Positions 53,270-62,157 of a stretch of 64,000 nucleotides of DNA are shown one piece after another (the first letter of the stretch is position 1; every line of letters begins with the position of its first letter). The translations under genes were made by a program, and so were the position numbers. The stretch spans positions 930,001 to 994,000 of the forward strand of contig NZ_JAGKJK010000001.1 of NCBI RefSeq assembly GCF_020329435.1, written 5' to 3'. The notes under the pieces are model-generated. The model worked only from the letters and a program-made list of their open reading frames with translations, did not search any database and had not been told where the DNA came from. This DNA comes from Bradyrhizobium hereditatis. Lineage in GTDB: Bacteria; Pseudomonadota; Alphaproteobacteria; Rhizobiales; Xanthobacteraceae.

Positions 53270-54346
53270 TTACGCCTTCTTCGCCGCGTAGGTCGTGGCG
53301 ACCCAGACGCCGAAGTCCTCGCTGTTGAACACGCTTTTTTTGATGCCCCAGACGGTTTGCCCGGAAACGCCAAGCTCGCGTTCGTAGTCGAACAGCTCTT
53401 CAATCCATTTGAAGTGAGAGCCCTTCGAAAACTCCTTGCCGAAACCGACAACGCCAGCCTGCGCACCGCAGAACACGGCGCGGCGGGTGTTCGCCTGCAC
53501 CGCACCAGCATTGGAAATGCCGTTCGTGATGCGATTCCACTTGTGCAGAACCACGTTGTTGTACTCGCCGAGCGCGCCGGTATAGATCGGCGATTTCGAG
53601 GCGGCGCCACCGGCGAGAGCGGCCTTCTGGATGTCGAGCCACTGGCCGGCATCGGTGGAGGTCCGCATCGCGGTCACCTGATAGTCGTGCAGGAAGCCGA
53701 GATACTTCTTTTCGCCGTTGACCATGATGGGGCGGATCATTGGCGAAGCGGTGCCGGCGGCTTCAACGAAAGCGTCGATGATATCGAGCTTGAAAAACTT
53801 CGTGTTGTCGCCGTTGATCGTCGCGTCATCGGTCGCGCCGCCGGGCCGATAGATACGATTGGTGGACGGTGCCGTCACCGTGTTGTTGCCGGTATAGCGA
53901 CCATCGGTCGCCAGCGTATTGCCGCACAGATGGTTTGCCATGCAGGTATCAAACCGGTTGGAAAACCAGTCGTTCAGGCCGTCCTTGGCCTCGCTGCGGA
54001 GGTTGAACGGCACGCGCTGCGCATCGATCGTGTTTTTGTTGCGGACGCGGACCGCATGGGCAAGCTCGTTGATCTTGAACTTGTCCGAATAGGTCGAAAG
54101 CGCCTCTTCGTTGCCCTGCAAAACCTGCCCTTCGGTGGTGCCGTCGCCTTCCAGCTGGACACGCAAGCCGATGGTCAGTTCGTCGCCGGCCGACTTTTCG
54201 AAGTCGGTCTTGACCTGGATCATGTTGGACGAGCCCTCGCCCATGAACCGGCCAAAATAGGTCTGCTTCAACGCTTCGAGGTTGAGCTTTTTTGCCCAAA
54301 GCTTGTTGGACAGGGCGTCATTCACGCCATAGGAAGTCACAGACAT
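53270..54346 (-). CDS. major capsid protein, N4-gp56 family
   Basis: A 358-residue HK97-fold shell protein. Recognised from GDELTIGLRVQLEGDGTTEG, LAHAVRVRNKNTIDAQR, and the C-terminal FEAAGT-like VEAAGTASPMIRPIMVNG with DYQVTAMRTSTDAGQWLDIQ. GGAGG lies 10 bases upstream of the ATG. Next to the scaffold gene, as usual. Confidence 0.88.
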   Translation of the reverse strand: MSVTSYGVNDALSNKLWAKKLNLEALKQTYFGRFMGEGSSNMIQVKTDFEKSAGDELTIGLRVQLEGDGTTEGQVLQGNEEALSTYSDKFKINELAHAVRVRNKNTIDAQRVPFNLRSEAKDGLNDWFSNRFDTCMANHLCGNTLATDGRYTGNNTVTAPSTNRIYRPGGATDDATINGDNTKFFKLDIIDAFVEAAGTASPMIRPIMVNGEKKYLGFLHDYQVTAMRTSTDAGQWLDIQKAALAGGAASKSPIYTGALGEYNNVVLHKWNRITNGISNAGAVQANTRRAVFCGAQAGVVGFGKEFSKGSHFKWIEELFDYERELGVSGQTVWGIKKSVFNSEDFGVWVATTYAAKKA

Positions 54347-54527
54347 CTTTTGATGCCTCCAAAGGTGAAAATCGGGGTGCTGTGGGTTGACCGCGAAACG
54401 CTGCGATCGAGCGCAACACCGAGATTTCCCGCCTTCGGTGGAGGCGTAGCGCTGTGACGGGCGCCAGGCGAAAACGGGATTGGTTAAGGCTCCCGCGGGC
54501 CCTTACTCAGTTCACACTCACGCGGCG

Positions 54528-55517
54528 TTAGCCGCCAAAAATTCTCCGAGCCTTCGCCGGGTTCTTTTCGCACCAGGCTTCGAACTCTTCCGCCGGCATG
54601 GCAATCAATGCTTCCGCCGTCATTTCCTGATCGCCCGAGCTTCCGCCCGTATTGGACAGGCTCTTATGTGCCGCCTGCCCGCGTTCGATCGTCGCCAACT
54701 TCTCGGCCGCTGCCTTCTCGGCATCCCCGCTGGGATTGGCGGCCGCTGCTTTCTTGTAACCCCGCTGATTTGCCAGACTGTAAATCAGTTCCGCCGGGCT
54801 CTTGCCGCGCTCGAACGCCATCTGAGCAATGGCGAATTCATCGGCGATCAACGCTTGATGTAACGTTTCAGGCGTTTCATAGCCGATCGCCCGCAACTCG
54901 GCGGCGCGCGAATTCAGAAGGAAGTCATAGGCCACCTTGAAATCCGGCGTGGTTTTCTCGAACTCGTTGCAAGCCTTCGTGTAGTTATCCACAAAAGTCT
55001 TTTGTTCGGCCGCCGCCTTGTCGTTGGCTTCCTTCGCCGCCTTTTCGTCCGCCTGCCGCTTTTCCATTTGCGCGACGGTTTCGCCGATGTGTCGGACGGC
55101 GCCGAAAATATCATCTTCGACGGATGGCGGCGCCGCCGGTGCTTGCGGATCTTGCTCGCCACCGGCAAGCTTGAGCTTGTCGATAATCGAGAACTTGCCG
55201 CGAAATTCGGCTAGCTGCCGATCCTGCTCCGCAAGCCTGGTCGCCAGCTCTTTGCGGGCTTTCTTCTCTTCCAGGAACGTTGCAAGCGGGACGTGATCGT
55301 TTTTCGGCGCGTCAGGCTGCTTGCCCGTAGCGCCGGCGGGATTTCCCTCGCCGCCTTCGCTTCCGCCAGCTCCACCGCCGGCATCCGCGCCACCTTCGCC
55401 ACCGGCCGGAATTTCGCTTTCGCCGCCGCTCGAGAAAAAAGCCTCTTCCTCCGCCGAGAGTGACGGGAGGCCGCCGGACTCGACGGGCGTTGATACTGCT
55501 GCTGCTCCTGTTGACAT
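54528..55517 (-). CDS. capsid scaffolding protein
   Basis: A 329-residue protein, acidic and Gly-rich at the N-terminus (residues 30-75), then strongly helical with coiled-coil-like segments (EEKKARKELATRLAEQDRQL). It is expected to direct procapsid assembly and leave before packaging. Position directly before the major capsid gene and composition fit; direct homology was not tested. A 180-base gap follows with no gene seen. Confidence 0.75.
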   Translation of the reverse strand: MSTGAAAVSTPVESGGLPSLSAEEEAFFSSGGESEIPAGGEGGADAGGGAGGSEGGEGNPAGATGKQPDAPKNDHVPLATFLEEKKARKELATRLAEQDRQLAEFRGKFSIIDKLKLAGGEQDPQAPAAPPSVEDDIFGAVRHIGETVAQMEKRQADEKAAKEANDKAAAEQKTFVDNYTKACNEFEKTTPDFKVAYDFLLNSRAAELRAIGYETPETLHQALIADEFAIAQMAFERGKSPAELIYSLANQRGYKKAAAANPSGDAEKAAAEKLATIERGQAAHKSLSNTGGSSGDQEMTAEALIAMPAEEFEAWCEKNPAKARRIFGG

Positions 55518-55621
55518 GCTTGCTTGCCTTCTGCCGGCCCTGCCGGCTCAGAAAACGCGGAAACCGCCGCGCGCGGAAATCCGGCTTCGCCGGAATTGGT
55601 CCGCGTCCGGATTAACCGCAC

Positions 55622-56278
55622 TCAGCAAGCAAGAAGTAACAGCGCCTCTTCATCCCGCCGGCGGCGCATCTTTGCCGCCTCAGCCGCAGCCGCCGCCAGG
55701 CGTTCGTTTTGAACGGCCGCCAGATCCACCGCCGGCGCCGGCGGCGCGATCGGCGAGGCCCGTAGAGGCTCGAACCGCGGAACGGTCCGCCGGTCGATCG
55801 GCACGCCCGGCACCTTGCGCGTAATCGCGGCAAGTTGCTTCGCGCGCTCGAGCTCTAACAGATAGTGCCCAATGCCACCCTGTTGAAACTCGTAATCAAA
55901 GCCGGTTCGGATCAGCGGCGCGTCGTTGCCGGTAAAGACGAAAGCGCCGGGGTCCGCGTCCTCGTTCAGCGCTTCGTCGGGGTCAATGCCGGTGAGCGTG
56001 AACGTTCCGACCGCGGCGGATAGCGTCCGGCCGAGCGTCGCGGTTTGGAGCGATAGCGTAAAGGAGCCAGGTGCCGCGATCTCGCGGATATTGAAGGTTG
56101 CGGCACCGGCGAGCGTGAAGGCGCCGACGTTCGCCGCCTCCGTGATCTTGAACGTCGCCGCCACGCCGGCAAAGGCGAAGGCGCCAGCGGCCGCCGGCAT
56201 AACGATATTCGTGACGCCGCCTTGCTGGATTTGCCCGAGGGCGAGCCGCCCGATCGCATCAAAGCCGAGAAGAGACAT
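55622..56278 (-). CDS. phage protein with GxF repeat strands
   Basis: A 218-residue protein. Residues 25-120 carry about five imperfect 20-residue repeats of the form A-G-x-F-x-[FL]-x-G (AAGAFAFAGVAATF, NVGAFTLAGAATF, APGSFTLSL, AVGTFTLTG, DPGAFVFTG), like a beta-helix or filament. The C-terminal third is charged and helical. Function unknown; probably part of the virion or fibre. Sits between the Gly-rich protein and the scaffold gene. Confidence 0.65.
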   Translation of the reverse strand: MSLLGFDAIGRLALGQIQQGGVTNIVMPAAAGAFAFAGVAATFKITEAANVGAFTLAGAATFNIREIAAPGSFTLSLQTATLGRTLSAAVGTFTLTGIDPDEALNEDADPGAFVFTGNDAPLIRTGFDYEFQQGGIGHYLLELERAKQLAAITRKVPGVPIDRRTVPRFEPLRASPIAPPAPAVDLAAVQNERLAAAAAEAAKMRRRRDEEALLLLAC

Positions 56279-56287
56279 ACCAGCCCG

Positions 56288-57226
56288 CTACGTTCCGTAG
56301 TGTTCGGTTACTTGAATGAAACCAGAACCGCCCGCACCGCCCGCTGCGCCGCTCGTGCCTGCCGTGCCGGCCGTTCCGCCCGCACCAACTGCATAGGAAT
56401 AGGTCGCGGCCGGTGAGTTGATGATCGCGCGGACAAATCCACCCGCGCCACCGCCACCGCCACCGTTAACGGTCGTATTGACGCCGCCGCCACCGCCGCC
56501 AGAGCCTGTATTGGCCGCCGCCGCAACGCCAGCGCCCGCGCCAGCCGCGCCGCCTGCACCAGCGCCACCATAAGGTGAATTTGCGCCAAAGCCGCCAGCC
56601 GTCGCATTCAGGCCAGAACCGTTTCCACCCGAGGCTCCGGCCTTGTTGACGAAGCCGCCTGATGGCGTACCACCCGCACCGCCCGCTGCACCCGTTGCAC
56701 CGGAGGCCGTGCCGCTCGATAGCAACGGACCCGTGCCCCATGTCGTAGCACCGCCGTTGCCACCGTTGCCCGGCGTCGTGCCAGAACCGGCACCGCCGCC
56801 GCCGCCGCCAACAAGTTCGATCTCAATCCAGAGGCAGTTGGCCGGCGTCGTATAGGTGCCCGAACCGGACGTAAAAACCTGCGTGGTTGGAAGCGTGCGG
56901 CGCGCCGGCGGAAACATATCTTCAGCAAGCGCAACAATCGCGACTTGCGGCGCGGCGGAGAAGTTGATTTTCGCCGTAGTGCCAGACGAATTGAAAAGCA
57001 CCGTCGTTCGAGTTAGAACGCCGGTCCCGCTGCTATAGGTGCCAGTCCCGATTTCCCATTGCGACAGATCGGCGCTTTCGGCGCGATAGCTGTATTGCGC
57101 GCCGTTGACTGCACCGGCGGCCGAGGGCGATTGATACCCGGTGACCGCGCTCGAATAGGTCCAATCCGTAGTACCGCCCGCGGTCGGATTGAAGCGGCAA
57201 ACGTTGATGAGGGATGAAGCAGCCAT
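56288..57226 (-). CDS. glycine-rich adhesin/tail-tip-like protein
   Basis: A 312-residue protein. Residues 1-150 are mixed (SSLINVCRFNPTAGGTTDWT, later QVFTSGSGTYTTPANCLWIE), followed by a domain from about 165 to 300 made of Gly-Gly-Ala-Asn runs with Gly often two of every three residues, as in fibre-tip adhesins with polyglycine helix bundles. Ends in FIQVTEHYG. The start ATG overlaps the next gene's stop (TAATG). Confidence 0.75.
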   Translation of the reverse strand: MAASSLINVCRFNPTAGGTTDWTYSSAVTGYQSPSAAGAVNGAQYSYRAESADLSQWEIGTGTYSSGTGVLTRTTVLFNSSGTTAKINFSAAPQVAIVALAEDMFPPARRTLPTTQVFTSGSGTYTTPANCLWIEIELVGGGGGGAGSGTTPGNGGNGGATTWGTGPLLSSGTASGATGAAGGAGGTPSGGFVNKAGASGGNGSGLNATAGGFGANSPYGGAGAGGAAGAGAGVAAAANTGSGGGGGGVNTTVNGGGGGGAGGFVRAIINSPAATYSYAVGAGGTAGTAGTSGAAGGAGGSGFIQVTEHYGT

Positions 57227-57651
57227 TAGCCGATCGTGAACACGCCGTTGGTGGTGTCGAGTTGGACGGTAAAGCTGTTTCCGTTCGTCAGGTTCACTTC
57301 CGCGCCATAGTCCCACCAACCGATCAGCGGATCGGCCGGCGACGTCGGCGTGTCGTCATAGAGCGCGGCGTATCGGAATTGAGCGATGTTGCCGCCCGAC
57401 GCGGTGAATACGACGGGCACCAGGACGAGCTTCCACACGCCGCCGGTTTGCGACCAGGACGTGAAGGCAGCCGCACCACCGCCCGCGGTGTAGCCGTTGC
57501 CGGCCGCGATTTCGGTCAGGTTCGCCTTGACGCTGTTGGTTGCGACCGGCGCGACGTCCGTCAGCATGACCTTCAGCGCGTCCGTGTTCAGATTGATGAC
57601 CTTGCTTCCGAGGTCGCCGATAAAGGAATTGAATTTGTTGAAAGCCGCCAC
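57226..57651 (-). CDS. hypothetical phage virion protein
   Basis: A 141-residue protein with beta-rich sequence, GDLGSKVINLNTDALKVMLT at the N-terminus and FTVQLDTTNGVFTIG at the C-terminus, like small tail proteins that precede fibres in other phages. No motif gives a function. Adjacent to the portal gene. Confidence 0.65.
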   Translation of the reverse strand: MAAFNKFNSFIGDLGSKVINLNTDALKVMLTDVAPVATNSVKANLTEIAAGNGYTAGGGAAAFTSWSQTGGVWKLVLVPVVFTASGGNIAQFRYAALYDDTPTSPADPLIGWWDYGAEVNLTNGNSFTVQLDTTNGVFTIG

Positions 57652-59850
57652 TTATTGAGCCCCCATTGGTGCGATCCCGACGATTTCGCCGGCCTCGTTG
57701 CGGATCAGTTGTTTCGGAGTGTTCATCGCAGATGCGAGCTGCGCCATGTCACGCCGCATTTCCTGCATGAAGCCGAGGATCAGCGCGGCCGTGTCTACGC
57801 CGGCGCCGGGCGCGGCCGGCATCGGCTGGCCGTCCGGCCCGGTTGCCGGAGCCTGAGAAGCGGTCAGCGCCTTTATCAGCGCGTCGCTCTGCGCCTTTTC
57901 GCGCTCAATCTCGATCGAGGCTTTCGCCTCTTCGCGCATCGCCTGGATTTTCGCGTCAGACGCGGCCTTGTCGTTCGCCATTTTCGCCTGAGCCTTGTCG
58001 TTCTCGAGCTTCAATTCAGCGTCGCGCTTTTGCTGTTCCGGGTCCGGTTGGTCCTGCGACTGCTTGATGCTGTCCCCGATGTCCTTTTGCGCGGAGGTCG
58101 GGAGCGGCGAATACTTGAGCAGCGCCAGCCAGGTTGCCGGCGGAAGCATCTTGCCGATGACGGGCAAGAGCTGTTGCAGGATGGCCCAAGTCTGTTCTTT
58201 CTGGTTGGCCGAGGTCGGGCTTTCGTCGACGATGACCTCGTATTGGGTCATGCCGGCATCGGCCTGCTGTTTGATGAGCGGCACGAATTGCGCTTCTTCG
58301 GGCCCCTCAATTTTGATCAATCGACCGTCCGAAAGATAGTGCTGGATCAGGTACAGCATTAGCCGGCCCTGCTCTTTCCGGTAGCGCCGGAGGCTATCGA
58401 ACAGCGGTTGCAGGATCGTCAAGGCCGATTGCTTGCGCTGCAAATCGAGGCTCGCGGCCTGCGATCCGGACTGCTGCATACCGAGGATTTCGACATTGAC
58501 GCCGGAGACGTCGCGAAGCGACTGGTTCGCGTACTGCATCAGCTCGAAAGAGCCGGCCGGAAACTGTGAAACCGGCTTTGCGATGAATTTCGGGTTGGTC
58601 CCGGAGAGCGCGCCGCCCTTGAGGAACGTCACCTGGTCTTGATGCGCCCACGAGGCTTCGCCTTGCGCGTCATTGTCGAAGAACTGGCCCTTTTCGACGG
58701 CAATTCCGCCCTTCGCCGTCGTGTTCATGATGTGCATCGTCTGCGACATCCACTTGTTCGACCAGCGGGCCGGATCCTTCATCGCGCGGACGATGCCGAA
58801 AAACGTGTTCTTGTTCCGGTCGCGCTTGCCGGTCATGCACTTGAACGAAAAATGGTCCTTGCAAGGCGCGTCGCCGACCTCGAGCAGCACGTTTCCGAGG
58901 TAGGCTTGTCGGTAAACCTTGCGCGTCGTCTTGGTGAAGCGCAGATCACCGCCGACCAGCTTCGCTTTCTTGCGCAGCTCGCCGAATTCGTCGGCGCCGA
59001 GCGTCAGAATGTTGCCTGGGTTGGTCGGATCGATCACCAGATAGGCCGGGACGCGCTCCCACCACTGGATACGGACCAGCGTGACGCACTTGTCGTCGCC
59101 GTCCTTGTCGTCGCCGGTGTTTTCGTCCTTGTCGTAGCTTTTGCCGTCCTCGTGGTGCGGTTCCTCGCCGTCCTTGTCGTCTCCGATCCAGGAGGCGTTA
59201 TAGTCGGCATCATCAAAGGGCCGATCGGGATCCCCCGGACACAGCGCGCGGGCCTCTTCGATCGGGACATCGCGCCGGATATGCGCCACGCGCCGCGCGT
59301 CGACCAGGTTGCGCTTTTTGGCGCCGCTGTCCCAGACCATTTCCAGCGGGTCGGTCCGGTCAATCTTCGGGTCGCCCTCCGGGTTGTCCTCGTAGTCCAA
59401 CCGGGTTTCGGTCCAGCCCATGCCGCACACAACCATGTCGCGGAAGGCGTCGCTTTCCTCATCTTCCGCGTCGCATTGCTGGCGAAACCACTTCGCCGCC
59501 GCCGTCAGCAGCTCGTTGACCTTCACCGCGCCTTCTTGGCGCGGGATATATCGCACTTCCTGCCGGTTGCCGACTTCCTGACCGGCGACGCTGTCGACCG
59601 TCGTTCCGACGCGGTTAAAGATGACGATCGGGCGTTTTGCATCCTGCAAAATCGCCTTATCTTCCTCGTTGAGCTGTTCGCCGGCTTCAAAGTCGAAATC
59701 TTCGCGGGCCTCGCGGCGCCAATTGACTTGGCCCTTGCTGTTGCGATCGGTTTTCACCCAGCGCTTGAGCCTGGAAAAGAGCGCTTCCGCGTCCGCGACC
59801 TTCTCGCCGGCGTCGCTTCCGCCCTGATAGCTGTCCGCGTCGTTGAGCAT
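57652..59850 (-). CDS. portal protein, P22-like
   Basis: A 732-residue portal, size as in P22 gp1. Signatures include WRREAREDFDFEAGEQLN, VIFNRVGTTVDSVAGQEV and RQEVRYIPRQEG, with a helical C-terminal barrel rich in Lys/Glu/Gln (DAELKLENDKAQAKMANDK). It forms the dodecameric ring for packaging and ejection. Confidence 0.88.
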   Translation of the reverse strand: MLNDADSYQGGSDAGEKVADAEALFSRLKRWVKTDRNSKGQVNWRREAREDFDFEAGEQLNEEDKAILQDAKRPIVIFNRVGTTVDSVAGQEVGNRQEVRYIPRQEGAVKVNELLTAAAKWFRQQCDAEDEESDAFRDMVVCGMGWTETRLDYEDNPEGDPKIDRTDPLEMVWDSGAKKRNLVDARRVAHIRRDVPIEEARALCPGDPDRPFDDADYNASWIGDDKDGEEPHHEDGKSYDKDENTGDDKDGDDKCVTLVRIQWWERVPAYLVIDPTNPGNILTLGADEFGELRKKAKLVGGDLRFTKTTRKVYRQAYLGNVLLEVGDAPCKDHFSFKCMTGKRDRNKNTFFGIVRAMKDPARWSNKWMSQTMHIMNTTAKGGIAVEKGQFFDNDAQGEASWAHQDQVTFLKGGALSGTNPKFIAKPVSQFPAGSFELMQYANQSLRDVSGVNVEILGMQQSGSQAASLDLQRKQSALTILQPLFDSLRRYRKEQGRLMLYLIQHYLSDGRLIKIEGPEEAQFVPLIKQQADAGMTQYEVIVDESPTSANQKEQTWAILQQLLPVIGKMLPPATWLALLKYSPLPTSAQKDIGDSIKQSQDQPDPEQQKRDAELKLENDKAQAKMANDKAASDAKIQAMREEAKASIEIEREKAQSDALIKALTASQAPATGPDGQPMPAAPGAGVDTAALILGFMQEMRRDMAQLASAMNTPKQLIRNEAGEIVGIAPMGAQ

Positions 59851-59917
59851 TCAAACCAATCCCTGAATGACGGCCCGGGCCGCCCGAATTGGCGGCCTGG
59901 GAGTTTTCGCGCGCGGG

Positions 59918-60307
59918 TTATTCCGATTTGGCGTGCTTCGCGGCTTGCCCGATCTGGTAGGGCATCCAGTGATAACGGCCAGGCGTGTGGATGGGATTGC
60001 CGTCCCCGTCGGCGCGCTCATCCTCGACCGAGGTCGAAGTGACCCAATAATCATCGGTCCCGTCGAGTATCACTTTCAGATTGACGGCGCTTTCGGGCGT
60101 GTTGCCCCAAACAGCGACAATCATGGCCGGGACGACCTGATCAGCCTCCACCCGGTTGCCGATATGGACTTGTGCGCCGTTGCTCTTCCAGCGGTGATAG
60201 TCGATGCAGCGCGCGGCATCATCGCGCCGCTTGTTGATCTGCTCAGCCTGCCAGGCGGCGAGCGTGAAATAGACAATGCGGCCGATCGTCGGGACAATTT
60301 TGGTCAT
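59918..60307 (-). CDS. hypothetical phage protein
   Basis: A 129-residue protein starting MTKIVPTIGRIVYFTLAAWQ. The sequence IVYFTLAAWQAEQINKRRDD and the later YHWMPYQIGQAAKHAKSE are typical of small phage proteins of unknown function. It ends 67 bases before the portal start. Confidence 0.6.
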   Translation of the reverse strand: MTKIVPTIGRIVYFTLAAWQAEQINKRRDDAARCIDYHRWKSNGAQVHIGNRVEADQVVPAMIVAVWGNTPESAVNLKVILDGTDDYWVTSTSVEDERADGDGNPIHTPGRYHWMPYQIGQAAKHAKSE

Positions 60308-60401
60308 GGAGCATCCAGGTTTGAGAGTTTCGGATGCTTCGGACCTACACCGGCGCCGGAAATGATTTATCCGCCAGCGGATCATGCTATGGTCGACCTG
60401 C

Positions 60402-60503
60402 TCGAACGTAGCTCAGTGGATAGAGCGCGAGACCGCGGCACCGGCCAACGTGACGACCGGAGCTCATGTCACGAGGCCGGCGGTTCGATCCCGCCCGTTC
60501 GAG
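60402..60503 (+). tRNA. tRNA-like gene with expanded anticodon loop
   Basis: Canonical elements, rightward: acceptor TCGAACG (60402-60408) paired with CGTTCGA (60496-60502), D arm GCTC-AGTGGATA-GAGC, and T arm GGCGG-TTCGATC-CCGCC (60479-60495). The anticodon stem can form between CGAGA (60428-60432) and TCACG (60469-60473) with one mismatch, leaving a 5-base variable loop AGGCC. The loop, however, is 36 bases instead of 7. Its right end reads CTCATG, similar to a Met-type CAT loop. The loop may alternatively fold into its own hairpin. CCA is not encoded. It is either a pseudo-tRNA, an intron-like insertion, or a structured RNA mimic. Confidence 0.55.
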
Positions 60504-60511
60504 CGCCTTCC

Positions 60512-61834
60512 CTATGCGCTTTGCCACGATCCGCCACCGCTCGATCGCCGGCCGCGGTACCGCTCCGGCGGAGGCGGAGCGCCGTCCGGTTGATCGTAAT
60601 GGATGCACATCAGGCCGAAGGCATCGGCGCCGTGCGAGCTCCAATCGTGGTTCGGCCCGAGGCCGATGTTCCGGTCATCGTTCGACTTCTTTTCGTGATA
60701 CCAGCCGAGCGCGTCACGGCCTGGTTCGGTAGTCTCAGCATTGAAGAAGATACGAGGGAAATGCCGCCGCGCCGTCTCAATGCGGGCCATAGCCGCGCCC
60801 GCGCCCTGGTTCGGCACCACGAACACGTCAAAGCCGGCTTCCCTGATTGCGCTCTCATAGGACGTCGCAAAAACCTTATCGCCGTGCGCGCCGTCATGCG
60901 GGAGGATCACCCACGCCTTGCCCCAGCCTCGAGAGCGCAGCCAATCGACGTGGACGGAGAGCGGCTGACCCTGCGCCTCGTAATAGTCCAGGACGTTGAT
61001 TTTCTGCCCGACGAATTGCGCGATCCAGATTGAAACCGCGTCCGCTCGAGCTCCGGTCCCGCCTATGTCGAAATAGGCGCGGATCTGCATCAGCGGATCG
61101 CGCGGAACGAAGGTGATCCGGTTTTGCGCCTTGGCCAGCGCCATCGACTTCGCGTAATAGGCGCCCTCGACCACCGTTCGAAAGCCGCCTTCCCATACCC
61201 AATCGTATTGATCGGGCCGGTTCGCTAGGTCATCGAGCCGCGTCCGGTTCAGGATCTTGGGAAAGAACGGGTTATCCCGCCAATTTAGCTGGATGATTTT
61301 CGAGCCGGCCGGCGGCTTTTCTCGAAAGCGAATATGCGTCGCGCTTTTCTTGCGATCGGGGTTCCACGTCACCCATATTTCGGCGCCCTCTTCGCGCACG
61401 GTCGGGATTGTGACCGCCCACCCGTTTTCGCTGACCGGTTCGGCCTCATCGACCCAAAGCAGCAGGATCCGCGCTTTCGATTTGATGCTTTCCAGGTTGT
61501 GCCGCAGGCCAGCAAAGACGAACGAAATCCGCCGGCATTTGGTCCGGATATAGGTTTCGCCGACGTCGAAGAAATCCGCCAGCCAGCTTTCCGAGGCAAT
61601 GGCCGCCTTCACTTCCGCAAACGAACTATCGGCGAGCGAGTTCATGAACTCGCGGCCGCATAGAATGATCCCCTCGCGGCCTTCCATTGCCCACATCATC
61701 GCGCGGACCGCCGCCATCTTGGCGAACGATCGCGTTTTGGCCGAGCCGCGGCCACCATAGGCGCCGCGAAACATGGCTTCCCCGGTAAAGACCGGGACGA
61801 GCTTGGGAGGAAGGAGCAATTGAGGGACGGTCAC
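60512..61834 (-). CDS. terminase large subunit
   Basis: A 440-residue packaging motor. ATPase motifs are Walker A AYGGRGSAKTRSF near residue 30 and Walker B ILLLWVDEAE near residue 120. The nuclease half has AYFDIGGTGA, ILPHDGAHGD and SHGADAFG with the acidic metal residues. GTG start at 61834, just after the preceding small gene's stop. Confidence 0.93.
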   Translation of the reverse strand: MTVPQLLLPPKLVPVFTGEAMFRGAYGGRGSAKTRSFAKMAAVRAMMWAMEGREGIILCGREFMNSLADSSFAEVKAAIASESWLADFFDVGETYIRTKCRRISFVFAGLRHNLESIKSKARILLLWVDEAEPVSENGWAVTIPTVREEGAEIWVTWNPDRKKSATHIRFREKPPAGSKIIQLNWRDNPFFPKILNRTRLDDLANRPDQYDWVWEGGFRTVVEGAYYAKSMALAKAQNRITFVPRDPLMQIRAYFDIGGTGARADAVSIWIAQFVGQKINVLDYYEAQGQPLSVHVDWLRSRGWGKAWVILPHDGAHGDKVFATSYESAIREAGFDVFVVPNQGAGAAMARIETARRHFPRIFFNAETTEPGRDALGWYHEKKSNDDRNIGLGPNHDWSSHGADAFGLMCIHYDQPDGAPPPPERYRGRRSSGGGSWQSA

Positions 61835-61836
61835 GC

Positions 61837-61965
61837 CTATTCCATCGCCTCGATATCGTCGCCGATCCGCTCGAGCTGTTGCGCGCAGGCTTCCAGTTCG
61901 TTGCCGATCCGGTTAAGAGCCGCACACGCGAACAGCAGGCAGAGGCCCAGGAAGATTTCCCACAT
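61837..61965 (-). CDS. 42-residue membrane protein
   Basis: MWEIFLGLCLLFACAALNRI gives one hydrophobic helix, followed by an acidic amphipathic helix (LEACAQQLERIGDDIEAME). Its ATG overlaps the previous small gene's stop (TGATG) and its stop lies two bases from the terminase start. The tight coupling supports a real gene. Function unknown. Confidence 0.55.
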   Translation of the reverse strand: MWEIFLGLCLLFACAALNRIGNELEACAQQLERIGDDIEAME

Positions 61966-62117
61966 CAGCGCTGACGCAACAGGGCGGTGCCGCCAGCCCA
62001 GATAACGCCAGCGACCGCCGCAACAAAGAAGGCCGTCGCAGCTACCGGCTTGTCAGCCAGGGTAAGAATGGTCGAAGCAGCCACAAACGTTGCGTTGACA
62101 GTATGAGCATTCAGCAT
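61965..62117 (-). CDS. 50-residue membrane protein
   Basis: MLNAHTVNATFVAASTILTL and a second hydrophobic segment (AATAFFVAAVAGVIWAGGTA) make two potential helices. A GGGGGTG ribosome site precedes the ATG. Coupled to the next gene by TGATG. No family recognised. Confidence 0.6.
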   Translation of the reverse strand: MLNAHTVNATFVAASTILTLADKPVAATAFFVAAVAGVIWAGGTALLRQR

Positions 62118-62157
62118 CGTTACACCCCCGTTTCAGAAACGTTTCAGTTGGTGACGG

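Noticed and set aside
53198..54457. 419-codon rightward open frame
   Set aside because: Antisense of the major capsid gene.
58639..60042. 467-codon rightward open frame
   Set aside because: Antisense of the portal gene, which has clear family motifs.
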